Shown: positions 9,367 through 18,373 of the stretch, piece after piece
Position numbering within the stretch: the first letter of the stretch is position 1
Layout of the letters: each line of letters starts with the position of its first letter
Assembly (NCBI RefSeq): GCF_000426585.1
Contig: NZ_AUFQ01000012.1
Span: forward strand, 1 to 64,000
Direction of reading: 5' to 3'
From: Segatella baroniae DSM 16972 = JCM 13447
GTDB taxonomy: Bacteria > Bacteroidota > Bacteroidia > Bacteroidales > Bacteroidaceae
DNA length: 64,000 nucleotides
Program-made: the position numbers and the translations under genes
Notes under the pieces: generated by a model
The model's input: only the letters and a program-made list of their open reading frames with translations
What the model was told of the DNA's origin: nothing
The model's database searches: none

Positions 9367-9667
9367 TTTGCTTTGACGTTTGCCCACGTTGGGCATTTGA
9401 CACCTGTTTTGCTTTGGCGTTTGCCCACGTTGGGCATTTGACATCTGTTTTGCTTTGGCGTTTGCCCAAGTTGGGCATTTAACAAATGTTTTGCTTTGAC
9501 GTTTGCCCAAGTTGGGCATTTAACAAATGTTTTGCTTTGGCGTTTGCTCAAGTTGAGCATTTAACATCTGTTTTGTTTTGACGTTTGCTCAAGTTGAGCA
9601 TTTGACACCTGTCTTGCTTTGGCGTTTGCCCAAGTTGAGCATTTAACACCTGTCTTGCTTTGGCGTC
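9367..9667. repeat. 41-bp tandem repeat with palindromic core (7 copies)
   Basis: Seven copies of a 41-bp unit, with 15-bp palindromes starting at 9381, 9422, 9463, 9504, 9545, 9586 and 9627, exactly 41 bp apart. The core is TGCCCA(C/A)GTTGGGCA in copies 1-4 and TGCTCAAGTTGAGCA in copies 5-6, while copy 7 has only one side changed. Linkers read roughly TTTGACACCTGTTTTGCTTT + GGCGT. The array lies between two convergent genes. Because 41 is not a multiple of 3, the open frames across it rotate through all frames and are not credible genes. Confidence 0.9.
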
Positions 9668-9818
9668 TTCCGAGCCACGATTTTCCGTCTCTGCAAATGG
9701 CGTGAGCCGCAGGGGCGTGAGGGAAATGGCGTTTCAACAAATCGCCAACCGACTTTACACACTCGCCCTTTCGGCCGTTGAAAGCACAGCGATTCTCTTG
9801 CAAAACGACGGGCGTGCT

Positions 9819-10916
9819 TCAGCGATTCTTCCGATAACTGGCGATGGCCCAACCGTCCATGACGAGGGCGATCAGCGACAGCGCCACGACCTGATGGGAC
9901 ACGCTTCGGAAGTCGCCTCCACGCACGAAGACCGTGCGGATGGCGTCGATGAAATAGTGCATCGGGTTGATGTAGGTCGTCAGATAGGCCCAGTGGGGCA
10001 TGGAACGCACCGGCGTGAACAGGCCGCTCATGAGCATCATCGTCACCATGCAGAACCATATGACGAACATGGCCTGCTGCATCGTGTCGTTATAGTTGGA
10101 CACGACCAGTCCCAAACCGCTGAAGACGAAGGCCAGGAGCATGGCCAGCAGGTAGCAGAGGCCCAGGTCGCCCGCCGGCGTAAGGCCGTAGAGCAGCCAC
10201 GAGAGCACGAAGCATATCGTCATGACGACAAAGGCGATCAGCCAATAGGGGATGAGTTTGGCCAGGATGAAGGTGAGCCGGCTCACGGGTGTCACGTTGA
10301 TGGCCTCGATGGTGCCCGCCTCCTTCTCGCCCACGATGTTGAGCGTGGGCAGCGTGCAGCACATGAGCATGATGAGAATGCCCATCAGCGAGGGAATCAT
10401 GAACAGCTTGTAGTCCTGATGCGGGTTGTAGAGATGGCTCACCGAGGCCTGCTGTTGCCGCATGCCGGATGGCATGGGGTCGCCCTCCTGTACATGTTGT
10501 TGGATGACTTGGCTCACGTAGGCCATGCCCAGCGTGCCCTTGGTGCTGTTGGTGGCGTTGGCCGACACCCGCAGTTGCGGTGCCTTTGCCTCCACCTGCG
10601 AGCGGTGGTAGTGGCGCGGAATCTCCACGATGACGTCGGCCTTCCACTGCTCCACGTCGTGCAGGGCTTCGCCGTAGGAAGCGGGACAGCCGTTCAGCAC
10701 GAAGTATTTGCCGGACGCAATCCGGTTGGTCAGGCGGTGGGAGTCGGTCGAACGGTCCAGGTCGACCACGTCGACGCGCACGTTTTTCACCTCCATGTTC
10801 ATCACCCAAGGCATGACGCACATGATGACGATGGGGAAGACGACAATCAGTTTGGGCAGAAAGCTGTTGCGGCGTATCTGCAAGAACTCCTTTTGTATGA
10901 GATAACTCAGTGGCAT
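9819..10916 (-). CDS. ABC-2 type efflux permease (second of pair)
   Basis: A 365-residue membrane protein. One N-terminal membrane segment (about 22-40) and a large periplasmic domain are followed by five or so C-terminal membrane segments (from IPSLMGILIMLMCC to the end). EKEAGTIEAINVTPVSR is the conserved ABC-2 permease coupling motif. Of the YhhJ/YbhR type. It is the last gene of the efflux operon, one base after the preceding permease. It likely forms a heterodimeric channel with that permease, driven by the double ATPase. The substrate is unknown. Confidence 0.88.
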   Translation of the reverse strand: MPLSYLIQKEFLQIRRNSFLPKLIVVFPIVIMCVMPWVMNMEVKNVRVDVVDLDRSTDSHRLTNRIASGKYFVLNGCPASYGEALHDVEQWKADVIVEIPRHYHRSQVEAKAPQLRVSANATNSTKGTLGMAYVSQVIQQHVQEGDPMPSGMRQQQASVSHLYNPHQDYKLFMIPSLMGILIMLMCCTLPTLNIVGEKEAGTIEAINVTPVSRLTFILAKLIPYWLIAFVVMTICFVLSWLLYGLTPAGDLGLCYLLAMLLAFVFSGLGLVVSNYNDTMQQAMFVIWFCMVTMMLMSGLFTPVRSMPHWAYLTTYINPMHYFIDAIRTVFVRGGDFRSVSHQVVALSLIALVMDGWAIASYRKNR

Positions 10917-10917
10917 G

Positions 10918-12015
10918 TCATTCCAGTCTTTTGTTGAATTTGAGCAGCGCTGTCGAGAGAATCAGGGCCAGCATGCCGCCGAGCACCGCCGCTTCGGTCT
11001 GCACCTGGCGCAGGCCGACGCCCATGATCATCAGCTTGCGCATGGCTCTGATGTAGTAGGAGGGCGGCAGCAGGGCCGAAATCCATTGCAAGGGAGCCGG
11101 CATGCTCTCCACGGGAAACATCATGCCGCTGAGCATGACGCTGGGCAGGAGCAGCATGACGCCCGACGCGATCAGCGCCACCAGCTGCCGTCGGGCCATG
11201 GTGCTGATGAGCAAGCCCAGCGCGAGGGCCAGCAGGATGTAGAGGGCGGAGACCAGCAGGATGGCCGGCACGTTGCCCGAGAGCGGCACCGACAGCACAA
11301 AACGCGCCATCAGCAGGATGACGACCAGCACCACGACCGACAGCAGCATGTAGGGCACGGCCTTGGCGATGATGACCAGCAGCGGTCTGACGGGCGAGGC
11401 GAGCAGCACTTCCATCGTGCCCTGCTCCTTCTCGCGGACAATGCTGACGGAAGTCATCATGGCGCAGATGAGCAGCAGGAGCATGCCCATGATGCCGGGT
11501 ACGAAGTTGTAGCTGCTCTTCATCTGCGGGTTGTAGAGCAGCGACATGAGAATCTGCGTACTGCCGGCCACCCCGGGCCGTGCGGGTGCCGCCCGGTCGG
11601 CAAGCTGCTGTCCGATGATTTGCCGGGCGTAGTTGGCATATTGCTGGGCCATCATCGGGTCGGCGCCGTCGGTCAGCAGTTGTATGTCGCCCCGGCGCGA
11701 GGCGAAATGGGGCGCGAAGACCACGGCCAGGTCGGCCTGTTGCCGGCGGATGAGCCGCTCGGCGTCTTGCGGCGTGGCCACGGTGTGGCAGATGTCGAAA
11801 TACTCCGACTGTCCCAACGCCACGGTCAGCTGCTCCGTCAGCCGGTCTTGCGAAGCCGTGACGATGACGGTGCGCACGTGGCTCACGTCTGTCCGTATCG
11901 CGAAGCCGAAGATCAGCATGAGCACGATGGGCATGACGAAGAGGATGAGCATGGTGCGCACGTCGCGCAGGATGTGTCGGCTCTCTTTTTCGACAAAGGC
12001 GAAGAACGTTTTCAT
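10918..12015 (-). CDS. ABC-2 type efflux permease (first of pair)
   Basis: A 365-residue permease. The start at 12015 (MKTFFAFVEKESRHILRDVR) overlaps the ATPase stop by 4 bp (ATGA). The reading frame stays open upstream, but that stretch overlaps the ATPase and is not needed. An N-terminal membrane segment (LILFVMPIVLMLIFGFAI) and a periplasmic domain precede the membrane block with the EKEQGTMEVLLASPVRP coupling motif. It matches its neighbour in length and topology, as expected for a paired YhhJ/YbhS-type exporter. Confidence 0.88.
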   Translation of the reverse strand: MKTFFAFVEKESRHILRDVRTMLILFVMPIVLMLIFGFAIRTDVSHVRTVIVTASQDRLTEQLTVALGQSEYFDICHTVATPQDAERLIRRQQADLAVVFAPHFASRRGDIQLLTDGADPMMAQQYANYARQIIGQQLADRAAPARPGVAGSTQILMSLLYNPQMKSSYNFVPGIMGMLLLLICAMMTSVSIVREKEQGTMEVLLASPVRPLLVIIAKAVPYMLLSVVVLVVILLMARFVLSVPLSGNVPAILLVSALYILLALALGLLISTMARRQLVALIASGVMLLLPSVMLSGMMFPVESMPAPLQWISALLPPSYYIRAMRKLMIMGVGLRQVQTEAAVLGGMLALILSTALLKFNKRLE

Positions 12016-13481
12016 GCGTCGTTGCGTTGTGCCCGACGGGCCAGGAGCGTGAAGACGTGGTCCATGTCGGGCTGGTTGTACATTTGTTTCAGCTGGTCGG
12101 GCGTGCCCATGGCGCTGATTTTCCCGTCCACCATGATGGAGATGCGGTCGCAATATTCGGCCTCGTCCATGTAGTGGGTGGTCACGAAGACGGTGAGCCC
12201 ACGGCCGGCGGCCTCGTAGATGAGCTGCCAGAACTGCCGTCGGGTGGCCGGGTCGACGCCTCCTGTAGGCTCGTCGAGAAACACCACGTCGGGTTCATGG
12301 AAGATACTGACCGCAAAGGCCAGCTTCTGCTTCCATCCCAGGGGCAGCGAAGCCACCAGATCGTTCCGTCGGTCTTCCATGTTCAGGCGTTGCAGCAGTT
12401 CCTGCGTCTTCTGTTTGATGCGCTTTTGTGGTATGCCGTAGATTCCGCCGAACAGCCGGATGTTCTCACTGACGGTGAGGTCTTCGTACAAGGCGAACTT
12501 CTGACTCATGTAACCGATGTGGCGTTTCACCTGTTCATACTCTGTACTGATGTCGTAACCGGCCACACGTCCATGGCCGCTTGTGGGCTGGCTGAGCCCT
12601 GTCAGCATGTGCATGGCCGTGGTCTTGCCGGCTCCGTTGGCCCCGAGAAAGCCGAAGATCTCGCCCCGCCTGACGTGGAACGAGATGTCGTCGACGGCCC
12701 GGAACGTGCCGAAGGCCTTGACCAGATGGTCCACTTCGATGGCATTTTCATGCTCCGTCGGCTCCGTCGGCGCATCGTGCCGGGCGGCGAAGCCATCGGG
12801 CGTGAAGATGTCATGGAACCTGTCGAGGACGACGGCGGGCGTGTCCACACCCATCACCCGCCCTTGGTGGAGGAAAGCGACGCGGTCGCAGCAGCGAATC
12901 TCGTCGAGATAGGGCGTGGCCACGACTATCGTTATCTCGTGGCGGCGCAGCGATTGCAGCATTTGCCAGAACTCCTTGCGGCTCACGGGGTCGACGCCTG
13001 TGGTGGGCTCGTCGAGCAGCAACACGCGCGGACGGTGGATCAGCGCGCAGGAGAGGGCCAGCTTCTGCTTCATGCCGCCCGACAGTTGGCCGGCCCGGCG
13101 GTGCCTGAACCGCTCCAACTGCGAATAGATGGGGGCCACAAGGTCGTAGCCTTCGGCGACGGTGGTGCCGAAGAGCGTGGCGAAGAACGTCAGGTTTTCC
13201 TCGACCGAGAGGTCTTGGTAGAGCGAAAAGCGGCCCGGCATGTAGCCGATGCGGCCGCGAATCGACTTCAACCCCGCCACGACGTCGAAGCCGTCGACCG
13301 TGGCCGTGCCCCCGTCGGCCAGCAACAGTGTGGCAAGGATGCGGAACAAGGACGTCTTGCCCGCCCCGTCGGGCCCTATCAGGCCGAAGATTTCGCCCGA
13401 CTTGACCGACAGCGACACGTCGGCAAGGGCCTCGACGGTGCCATAACGCTTCGAAACATGTTGAACACGGATTGCTTCCAT
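12012..13481 (-). CDS. ABC transporter ATP-binding protein, two fused ATPase domains
   Basis: A 489-residue soluble protein with two nucleotide-binding domains. Domain 1 has Walker A GPDGAGKT (36-43), signature LSGGMKQ and Walker B LLLDEPTTGVDP. Domain 2 has Walker A GANGAGKT (about 279-286) and Walker B VVFLDEPTGGVDP, but its signature is SLPLGWKQ rather than LSGGxxQ, so one composite ATP site is probably altered. It resembles the ATPase half of YhiH/RbbA-type exporters without the fused membrane part. It sits between the HlyD adaptor and the two permeases and overlaps the next gene by 4 bp. Confidence 0.9.
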   Translation of the reverse strand: MEAIRVQHVSKRYGTVEALADVSLSVKSGEIFGLIGPDGAGKTSLFRILATLLLADGGTATVDGFDVVAGLKSIRGRIGYMPGRFSLYQDLSVEENLTFFATLFGTTVAEGYDLVAPIYSQLERFRHRRAGQLSGGMKQKLALSCALIHRPRVLLLDEPTTGVDPVSRKEFWQMLQSLRRHEITIVVATPYLDEIRCCDRVAFLHQGRVMGVDTPAVVLDRFHDIFTPDGFAARHDAPTEPTEHENAIEVDHLVKAFGTFRAVDDISFHVRRGEIFGFLGANGAGKTTAMHMLTGLSQPTSGHGRVAGYDISTEYEQVKRHIGYMSQKFALYEDLTVSENIRLFGGIYGIPQKRIKQKTQELLQRLNMEDRRNDLVASLPLGWKQKLAFAVSIFHEPDVVFLDEPTGGVDPATRRQFWQLIYEAAGRGLTVFVTTHYMDEAEYCDRISIMVDGKISAMGTPDQLKQMYNQPDMDHVFTLLARRAQRNDA

Positions 13482-13482
13482 C

Positions 13483-14370
13483 TTATAATTTCACTTCTCC
13501 ATACATGCCTATCTTCAGATGGCCGTCGTTCCTGACGGCTATCTTGACCGCATAGACCAGGTTGGCCCGCTCGTCGTCGGTCAGGATGGTCTTGGGCGTG
13601 AACTCGCTCTTGCTGCTTATCCAGGTGACGGTGCCGGGATAGGACTTGCGCCGTCCGTCGCCGTAGTCGCTCAACACGTTGACACGTTGCCCCAACTTGA
13701 CATTGCGGAGCTGGTTGCTCGTCAGATAGGCGCGCAGATACATGCGGTCGATGTCGGCCACCGTGAAGAGCGGCTTGCCCGTGGTGACAAACTCGCCGGA
13801 ATCCACATAGGTCTCAAGGATGGTTCCGCCGATGGGGGTGTGAATGCGGCATTTGGCCAGTTGGTCGGCCACTTGCAGCTTTTCTACGTCGGCCGTGTTC
13901 ATCTGGGCCGACAGGCTGTTGGCGGAGTTCTGCAAGGTGGCGATCTGCGCTTCGAGCTGACGCCGCAGGAAGGCCAGCTGGTGGGTGGCGTCGTCGAGCT
14001 GTTTGCGGTTGGCCGCGCCGTCGCCGACCAGCTGCGCGAAGCGTTCGACGTCTTGTCGGGCCTTGGCGATTTGTTGTCGGGTGGCCGCTATCTGCTTGTG
14101 GATGTCGGGACGTTGGGTCGCATAGACCAGTCGGGTGGCCCCGATCTGGCGCGCCCGCAGGTACAACTGCACCGTGTCGACCAGTCCCAGCAGGCTTCCG
14201 GCTTCTACTTTACGGCCTTCCTCGGCCGTGAATCGCAACAGGCGTCCGGTCTGTTCGGCCGAAACGGTAACTTCGGTGGCCTCGAATGTGCCCGTGGCGT
14301 CAAACTCTTTGTCGTCGGTGGCGCAGCCCGCCAACAGCAGGCATGCAACCAATAGGAAGTGATATTTCAT
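13483..14370 (-). CDS. HlyD-family periplasmic adaptor lipoprotein
   Basis: A 295-residue membrane-fusion protein. The signal peptide ends in a lipobox (CLLLAGC, C16). A biotinyl-lipoyl-like half (VSAEQTGRLLRFTAEEGRKV), an alpha-helical hairpin (about 95-170) and the second lipoyl half (CRIHTPIGGTILETYVDSGE) precede a beta-barrel domain. It is of the YhiI/YbhG type and links the inner-membrane permeases to the TolC channel. Its start overlaps the TolC gene stop. Confidence 0.9.
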   Translation of the reverse strand: MKYHFLLVACLLLAGCATDDKEFDATGTFEATEVTVSAEQTGRLLRFTAEEGRKVEAGSLLGLVDTVQLYLRARQIGATRLVYATQRPDIHKQIAATRQQIAKARQDVERFAQLVGDGAANRKQLDDATHQLAFLRRQLEAQIATLQNSANSLSAQMNTADVEKLQVADQLAKCRIHTPIGGTILETYVDSGEFVTTGKPLFTVADIDRMYLRAYLTSNQLRNVKLGQRVNVLSDYGDGRRKSYPGTVTWISSKSEFTPKTILTDDERANLVYAVKIAVRNDGHLKIGMYGEVKL

Positions 14371-15605
14371 TGTCCTCGGTTTGTTTTCAGTGAATGGATT
14401 TCGCTCAAGAGCTGAATTTGATGGAGCGCCTGTTGAAGGCGGGCCTCGTTGAGCGCATTGACCTGGCGCAGCAGTTCGTTGACACTCTCGGTGCCGAACC
14501 TCACCTTCTTTTCGCTCGCCGTGCGAAGTCGTTGCCGCAAGGCGACCAGTTGTTCGTCCAAGGTGAGCTGGCGGCGCAGGCTTGCGATGTTTCCGTTCGT
14601 CTGTTCGTCTTTCAGTCGATTGTCGAACAGGAACGTTTCGCGCTGGTTTTCTATCTTTCGACGTTTGAGTTCCAGGTTGCGCAGGTCGTTCTTGCGGGTA
14701 TAGAGCGCGCCGATGTTCCAGCTGAAGGAGAGTCCGGCGGCCAGCATGCCCGGCCGGGCCATGTCCGTCAGTTGCGTATGATACAGCCCCAGTCCGAAAG
14801 CCGACAGCGTGGGGAGGAGCCGTGCGTCGAGCTGTTTGCGCTCGGCCGACAGCCCGTTGAGTTGTGCCTGGTAGTAGGTCAGCCGGGGATGGCGGTTCTC
14901 CTGTGCGGGCACAACCATGTCGGGACAGGCCAGCGAGTCTGCGTGCAGGTCTTTGCCGACAAAAAGCCCCAGCATTTGGAGATAGGCTTCACGGGAAGCC
15001 TGCACTGCTTCCATCGACTGGCAAGCCTTGACCTGTTCCACCGCCACGGCGTCCAGATCGCTCCGGTTGGCCATGCCGCCCTGCTGGAGCGACGCCACGG
15101 TCTTGCGGCTGAGGTCCAGGTCTTCCTGCAAGAGCCGCAGCTGACGGATTTGCGTGTCGTGAACCAGAATGCCGAAGAACAACTGTTCGATGCGATGGTT
15201 GAGTTCGTGGAGCGTAACGTCGAGTTGGCGGGTCTGCACCATGGCCTCGGCGGCGATTGACTGTCGCTGCGCCGCCGTCTTGCCACCGTCGTACAGCTGT
15301 TGCCGAACCATCACGTTGCCGGCTGCCAGCTGCTGTTTCATGTCGACTCCGAGTTGTTTTGCCGGGATATTGGACTTGAGGATGTCCGTAAAGACAAGGC
15401 CCGTGACCTGGACACTCACCTGGGGCAGCCATGCCTTGGCGGCATTGTCCATCGTGAAATCGCGTGTTTGCGCAAGCAACTGATACTGCTTGATGGCGGG
15501 ATAGTGGGCGTGGGCCAGCTGCTTGCACGCGTCCAGTGTCAGGGGCTGGGCCGCGAGCGCGATGGGACAGGCCCATCCTAAGAATAGAAGGATGAATGAT
15601 TTCAT
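14367..15605 (-). CDS. TolC-family outer membrane efflux protein
   Basis: A 412-residue protein with a signal peptide (MKSFILLFLGWACPIALAAQ) and the two repeated long-helix regions of the outer membrane efflux protein family (LTLDACKQLAHAHYPAIKQY near the N-terminus). First gene of the five-gene operon TolC-HlyD-ATPase-permease-permease, with 4-bp overlaps or 1-bp gaps throughout, so the whole export machine is made together. It starts divergently from an AraC regulator, the obvious candidate regulator. Confidence 0.9.
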   Translation of the reverse strand: MKSFILLFLGWACPIALAAQPLTLDACKQLAHAHYPAIKQYQLLAQTRDFTMDNAAKAWLPQVSVQVTGLVFTDILKSNIPAKQLGVDMKQQLAAGNVMVRQQLYDGGKTAAQRQSIAAEAMVQTRQLDVTLHELNHRIEQLFFGILVHDTQIRQLRLLQEDLDLSRKTVASLQQGGMANRSDLDAVAVEQVKACQSMEAVQASREAYLQMLGLFVGKDLHADSLACPDMVVPAQENRHPRLTYYQAQLNGLSAERKQLDARLLPTLSAFGLGLYHTQLTDMARPGMLAAGLSFSWNIGALYTRKNDLRNLELKRRKIENQRETFLFDNRLKDEQTNGNIASLRRQLTLDEQLVALRQRLRTASEKKVRFGTESVNELLRQVNALNEARLQQALHQIQLLSEIHSLKTNRGQ

Positions 15606-15632
15606 AATCTACAATACATGAATAGACGTGGG

Positions 15633-15640
15633 CAAAGGTA
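15633..15640 (-). promoter_or_regulatory. -7 promoter element of efflux operon
   Basis: TACCTTTG on the minus strand matches the Bacteroidota -7 consensus TAnnTTTG and lies 28 bp upstream of the TolC start. Confidence 0.6.
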
Positions 15641-15736
15641 GGCCTTTGGCAACATAAGGCCGTTATCCATATAGACGCAATAATGTCCTATTTGTATAAA
15701 AGTGTCGTTTTTGGGGTGTAAATGGGTGAAAAACAT

Positions 15737-15744
15737 TATCTTTG
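15737..15744 (+). promoter_or_regulatory. -7 promoter element of AraC gene
   Basis: TATCTTTG, a perfect match to TAnnTTTG, 24 bp upstream of the ATG of the AraC regulator. About 100 bp separates it from the divergent efflux promoter, leaving room for shared operators. Confidence 0.6.
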
Positions 15745-15767
15745 TGTGGGATTAAAGCATGTGAATC

Positions 15768-16667
15768 ATGAGAAAACCGGAAAGCCTTACGTTCGATTTG
15801 TTTCGGGAAATGCTCTCTTCGGGACGGGAAAAGCACCCGGATGGCGTTTTCATCAGCAAGCATTTGACCGTGGTGGACAACGTTTCAACAATATTGAGAC
15901 AGACCATCGCCGCTCAAAGGCTGATGCTGCTGAATGACTACAGAATCGGCATGGTGACGTCGGGGACCGGCCGGGCCAACATCAACTTGATGGAGCATGA
16001 GCTCAAGGCTGACATGTTCGTCTTTCTGACGCCCGGCACCATCGTGCAACCATTCTTTGCAAGCCCCGACTTTACGCTGAAAGGCATGGTGTTTTCGACC
16101 GAGACGCTGCATCTGGCCACGGGAAATCAATTGCCCGGCTTCCTGAATGGAGAGCAGATGGACGGCTTCATGGAGGTGACACGGGGGCAGAAGGCCTTTG
16201 TGGACAATCTTTTTTCGTTGCTTTTAAAGGCTTTGTTGCAGGAGAAGGCTTCTATGAAGGTGGTCTATGCGTTGATAAAGACCATCCTGGAGGACTATGA
16301 CGATTTGTTCGTGAAACAGTGTTCGGTGAGCAATGTCACCAAGACACGGGACAGAATGCTGTTCGAACGTTTCATTCATTTGGTGAATCTGCACGGGAAA
16401 CACGAGCATCAGCTGGCCTTTTATGCCGACAAACTCTGTCTGACGGAACGCTATCTGGGAACGATTGTCAGGAATGTCAGCGGCTTGACGGCCAAGAAAT
16501 GGATCGACCGCTCCGTCATTTCGGCGGCTCAGGTCATGCTGAAATACAGCGACTTGTCCATCAATGAAATCGCGATGCAGCTGAGTTTTCCCAATCCCAG
16601 CTTCTTCAACAAGTATTTCAAGCGTTTGCAAGGCTGCACGCCGCTGGCATTCAGAAATGGATTTTAG
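15768..16667 (+). CDS. AraC family transcriptional regulator
   Basis: A 299-residue protein. An N-terminal cupin-like sensing domain (about 1-170) is followed by a C-terminal double helix-turn-helix domain (LCLTERYLGTIVRNVSGLTAKKWIDR, then SINEIAMQLSFPNPSFFNKYFKRLQGCTP). The second helix-turn-helix with F..YFKR..G.TP is the AraC/XylS signature. It is transcribed away from the efflux operon, so control of that operon is a reasonable inference. The ligand is unknown. Confidence 0.88.
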   Translation: MRKPESLTFDLFREMLSSGREKHPDGVFISKHLTVVDNVSTILRQTIAAQRLMLLNDYRIGMVTSGTGRANINLMEHELKADMFVFLTPGTIVQPFFASPDFTLKGMVFSTETLHLATGNQLPGFLNGEQMDGFMEVTRGQKAFVDNLFSLLLKALLQEKASMKVVYALIKTILEDYDDLFVKQCSVSNVTKTRDRMLFERFIHLVNLHGKHEHQLAFYADKLCLTERYLGTIVRNVSGLTAKKWIDRSVISAAQVMLKYSDLSINEIAMQLSFPNPSFFNKYFKRLQGCTPLAFRNGF

Positions 16668-16700
16668 GGCTGTTTTCTTGGTACAACCATGAGAAAGTGC

Positions 16701-16708
16701 TATCTTTG
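16701..16708 (+). promoter_or_regulatory. -7 promoter element
   Basis: TATCTTTG 47 bp before the start of the next gene, with AT-rich DNA between. The gene therefore has its own promoter rather than reading through from the AraC gene. Confidence 0.55.
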
Positions 16709-16755
16709 AGGACTGAATCAATATTATTTCATCCAATATCAAATCTATTTTACGC

Positions 16756-18045
16756 ATGAAACACAAAATTCTTTTGGGTCTATGCCTGTGTTGGTTGGGC
16801 CTGGATGGCTTGGCACAAAACGCGAATGTTAATACGCCCACTCAGTATGAAGTCGTGAAAAGCCCAGAAGAGATGGTGGATGGAGAAGACTATTTCATCA
16901 CTTATGAGCACCAAAAGAAGTATTTCGCATTTGTAGAAAACGGCATGGGAACCGACAGTCCAGTGGAATTTACTTATAGTTGCAAGGTAAATAATGATAA
17001 ATTGAGCAGCCCTCTGGAAGAAATATACAAGGTGACAAGCTACAGCAACCTTTTCAGATATAGGAGAAATGGAGACATTTCGGCTTTGATCGATAAGAAA
17101 CATCATGCCTATCTGGCCAACCCGAGGAACGTCAGCGGCCGGTTCTCGCTTTCCGAGGAATATACGGACGCTTGCAAGGTCGCTTTTGGTAAAGGGAAAG
17201 GCTTATCGATGACGATAGATGGGAAAACGATTTGGTTCGCAACGGGGGCGAACGATTATCGACTCAACCGTTTAAAAGGGGAAGGGATGGAAGATGTAAG
17301 CCTTCTTCATATAAAATATGGTGACAAATATCTTCAAAAAGCGGACGGATGGGGAGGCAACTACTATCATACGGTGGCCAACATTCATTTTACTTGCAAG
17401 CTGACCGATGGCATTTACAATACATTTGCGGCTCCATTCCATGTCTATGACTACAAGACGGTGTTCGGAAAGGCGGTGAAAGCCTATGAATTGACGGCGT
17501 TGTCGGAGGGACAGATGACTTTCATGGAGGTGGAAAACGACCTGAAGGCCAATACACCTTATATATTAATAGGAACTTTCGAGCCTGACATGCAGGGCAT
17601 GTATGTGGCGAAAGCCACGCAGGTGGCTTATGAAGCGCGGGATGAAAGCATGAAGCTGGATGGAACGACAGTCCATTTTGTGTATAAAGAGGAGGTTGAC
17701 GTGAGTGGTAAGAATGTGGAAGGAAAGCCGAAGACGACCAATGTTTACGTGCTTTATCATGACGGTTTCCATGCAACGGGCGGCAGTCGGAACGTGAAAG
17801 TGGGCGCCTATCGGTGGTATGTCGCCACGGAAGGGGGACAAGCAGCCAGACAGAACCGCCTTGCCATTCGTTTGCAAACGCCGGATGACGGTCGGAAGCA
17901 TGAAGGAACGACGGCCATTGCGCCTGTTCGCCCTGCCTTGTCCGACGCCACGGGTGTTCATGACCTGCAAGGCAGGCCCGTGCCGCATCCCACGCCAGGG
18001 CACATCTACATCCAAAACGGCCGGAAGTTTGTCCGTCATCCATGA
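16756..18045 (+). CDS. Secreted hypothetical protein with sorting-type C-terminus
   Basis: A 429-residue protein of unknown function. The signal peptide is MKHKILLGLCLCWLGLDGLA, cleaved before QNANV. The body is mostly beta-strand-like and contains YEVVKSPEEMVDGEDYFITY near the N-terminus. The end (GVHDLQGRPVPHPTPGHIYI, then QNGRKFVRHP) follows the DLxGRxV...GIYIxNGRK pattern common at the C-terminus of Prevotella surface proteins, which is thought to act as an export or anchoring tail. The 5' part is more AT-rich than the 3' part. Confidence 0.7.
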   Translation: MKHKILLGLCLCWLGLDGLAQNANVNTPTQYEVVKSPEEMVDGEDYFITYEHQKKYFAFVENGMGTDSPVEFTYSCKVNNDKLSSPLEEIYKVTSYSNLFRYRRNGDISALIDKKHHAYLANPRNVSGRFSLSEEYTDACKVAFGKGKGLSMTIDGKTIWFATGANDYRLNRLKGEGMEDVSLLHIKYGDKYLQKADGWGGNYYHTVANIHFTCKLTDGIYNTFAAPFHVYDYKTVFGKAVKAYELTALSEGQMTFMEVENDLKANTPYILIGTFEPDMQGMYVAKATQVAYEARDESMKLDGTTVHFVYKEEVDVSGKNVEGKPKTTNVYVLYHDGFHATGGSRNVKVGAYRWYVATEGGQAARQNRLAIRLQTPDDGRKHEGTTAIAPVRPALSDATGVHDLQGRPVPHPTPGHIYIQNGRKFVRHP

Positions 18046-18208
18046 GCCATTGCATGGTATTTTTATGCAGACAGGTGTATTTTCATGCGTGCGTCCGATG
18101 GTGTTGGGATATTGAATAATTATTGGTTTTCAATGTGTTATCTGTAGGTTGGCCGCTTGTTGGATGGTCAAAAGACGGAATATTCTTGCTCATTTCATAT
18201 TTTTTGTG

Positions 18209-18373
18209 TACCTTTGCGCCGATTTACAAGAGATTGAGTCCTATTGGTTAGGCGTCAAATCTCGTTGATATTAACGGAACTGAGATTGTGCGGATAACTT
18301 TTTCTCATACTCTGCGGTCGCGATTATACGGATGTTGTATTTCTGATAGTCAGGTTCCACAAATCAATTGCGA
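18209..18373 (+). promoter_or_regulatory. Promoter and long leader of transglycosylase gene
   Basis: TACCTTTG (18209-18216) is a good -7 element, but the gene starts about 150 nt downstream. The leader holds a possible stem, GAGATT (about 18231) with AATCTC (about 18259), and a later repeat of GAGATT (about 18283). No known riboswitch was recognised. Confidence 0.45.

Noticed and set aside
9367..9667. CRISPR array
   Set aside because: The whole 41-bp unit is repeated, with no unique spacers and no cas genes nearby. The same holds for the 22-bp arrays.
9121..9803. Minus-strand open frames encoding repeats like PNVGKRQSK
   Set aside because: They come from the 41-bp repeat read in rotating frames. 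Several overlapping frames are equally open, and 41 is not a multiple of 3.
9660..13535. Long plus-strand frames rich in His/Gln/Arg
   Set aside because: They are antisense shadows of the GC-rich ABC exporter genes, without any recognisable domain.
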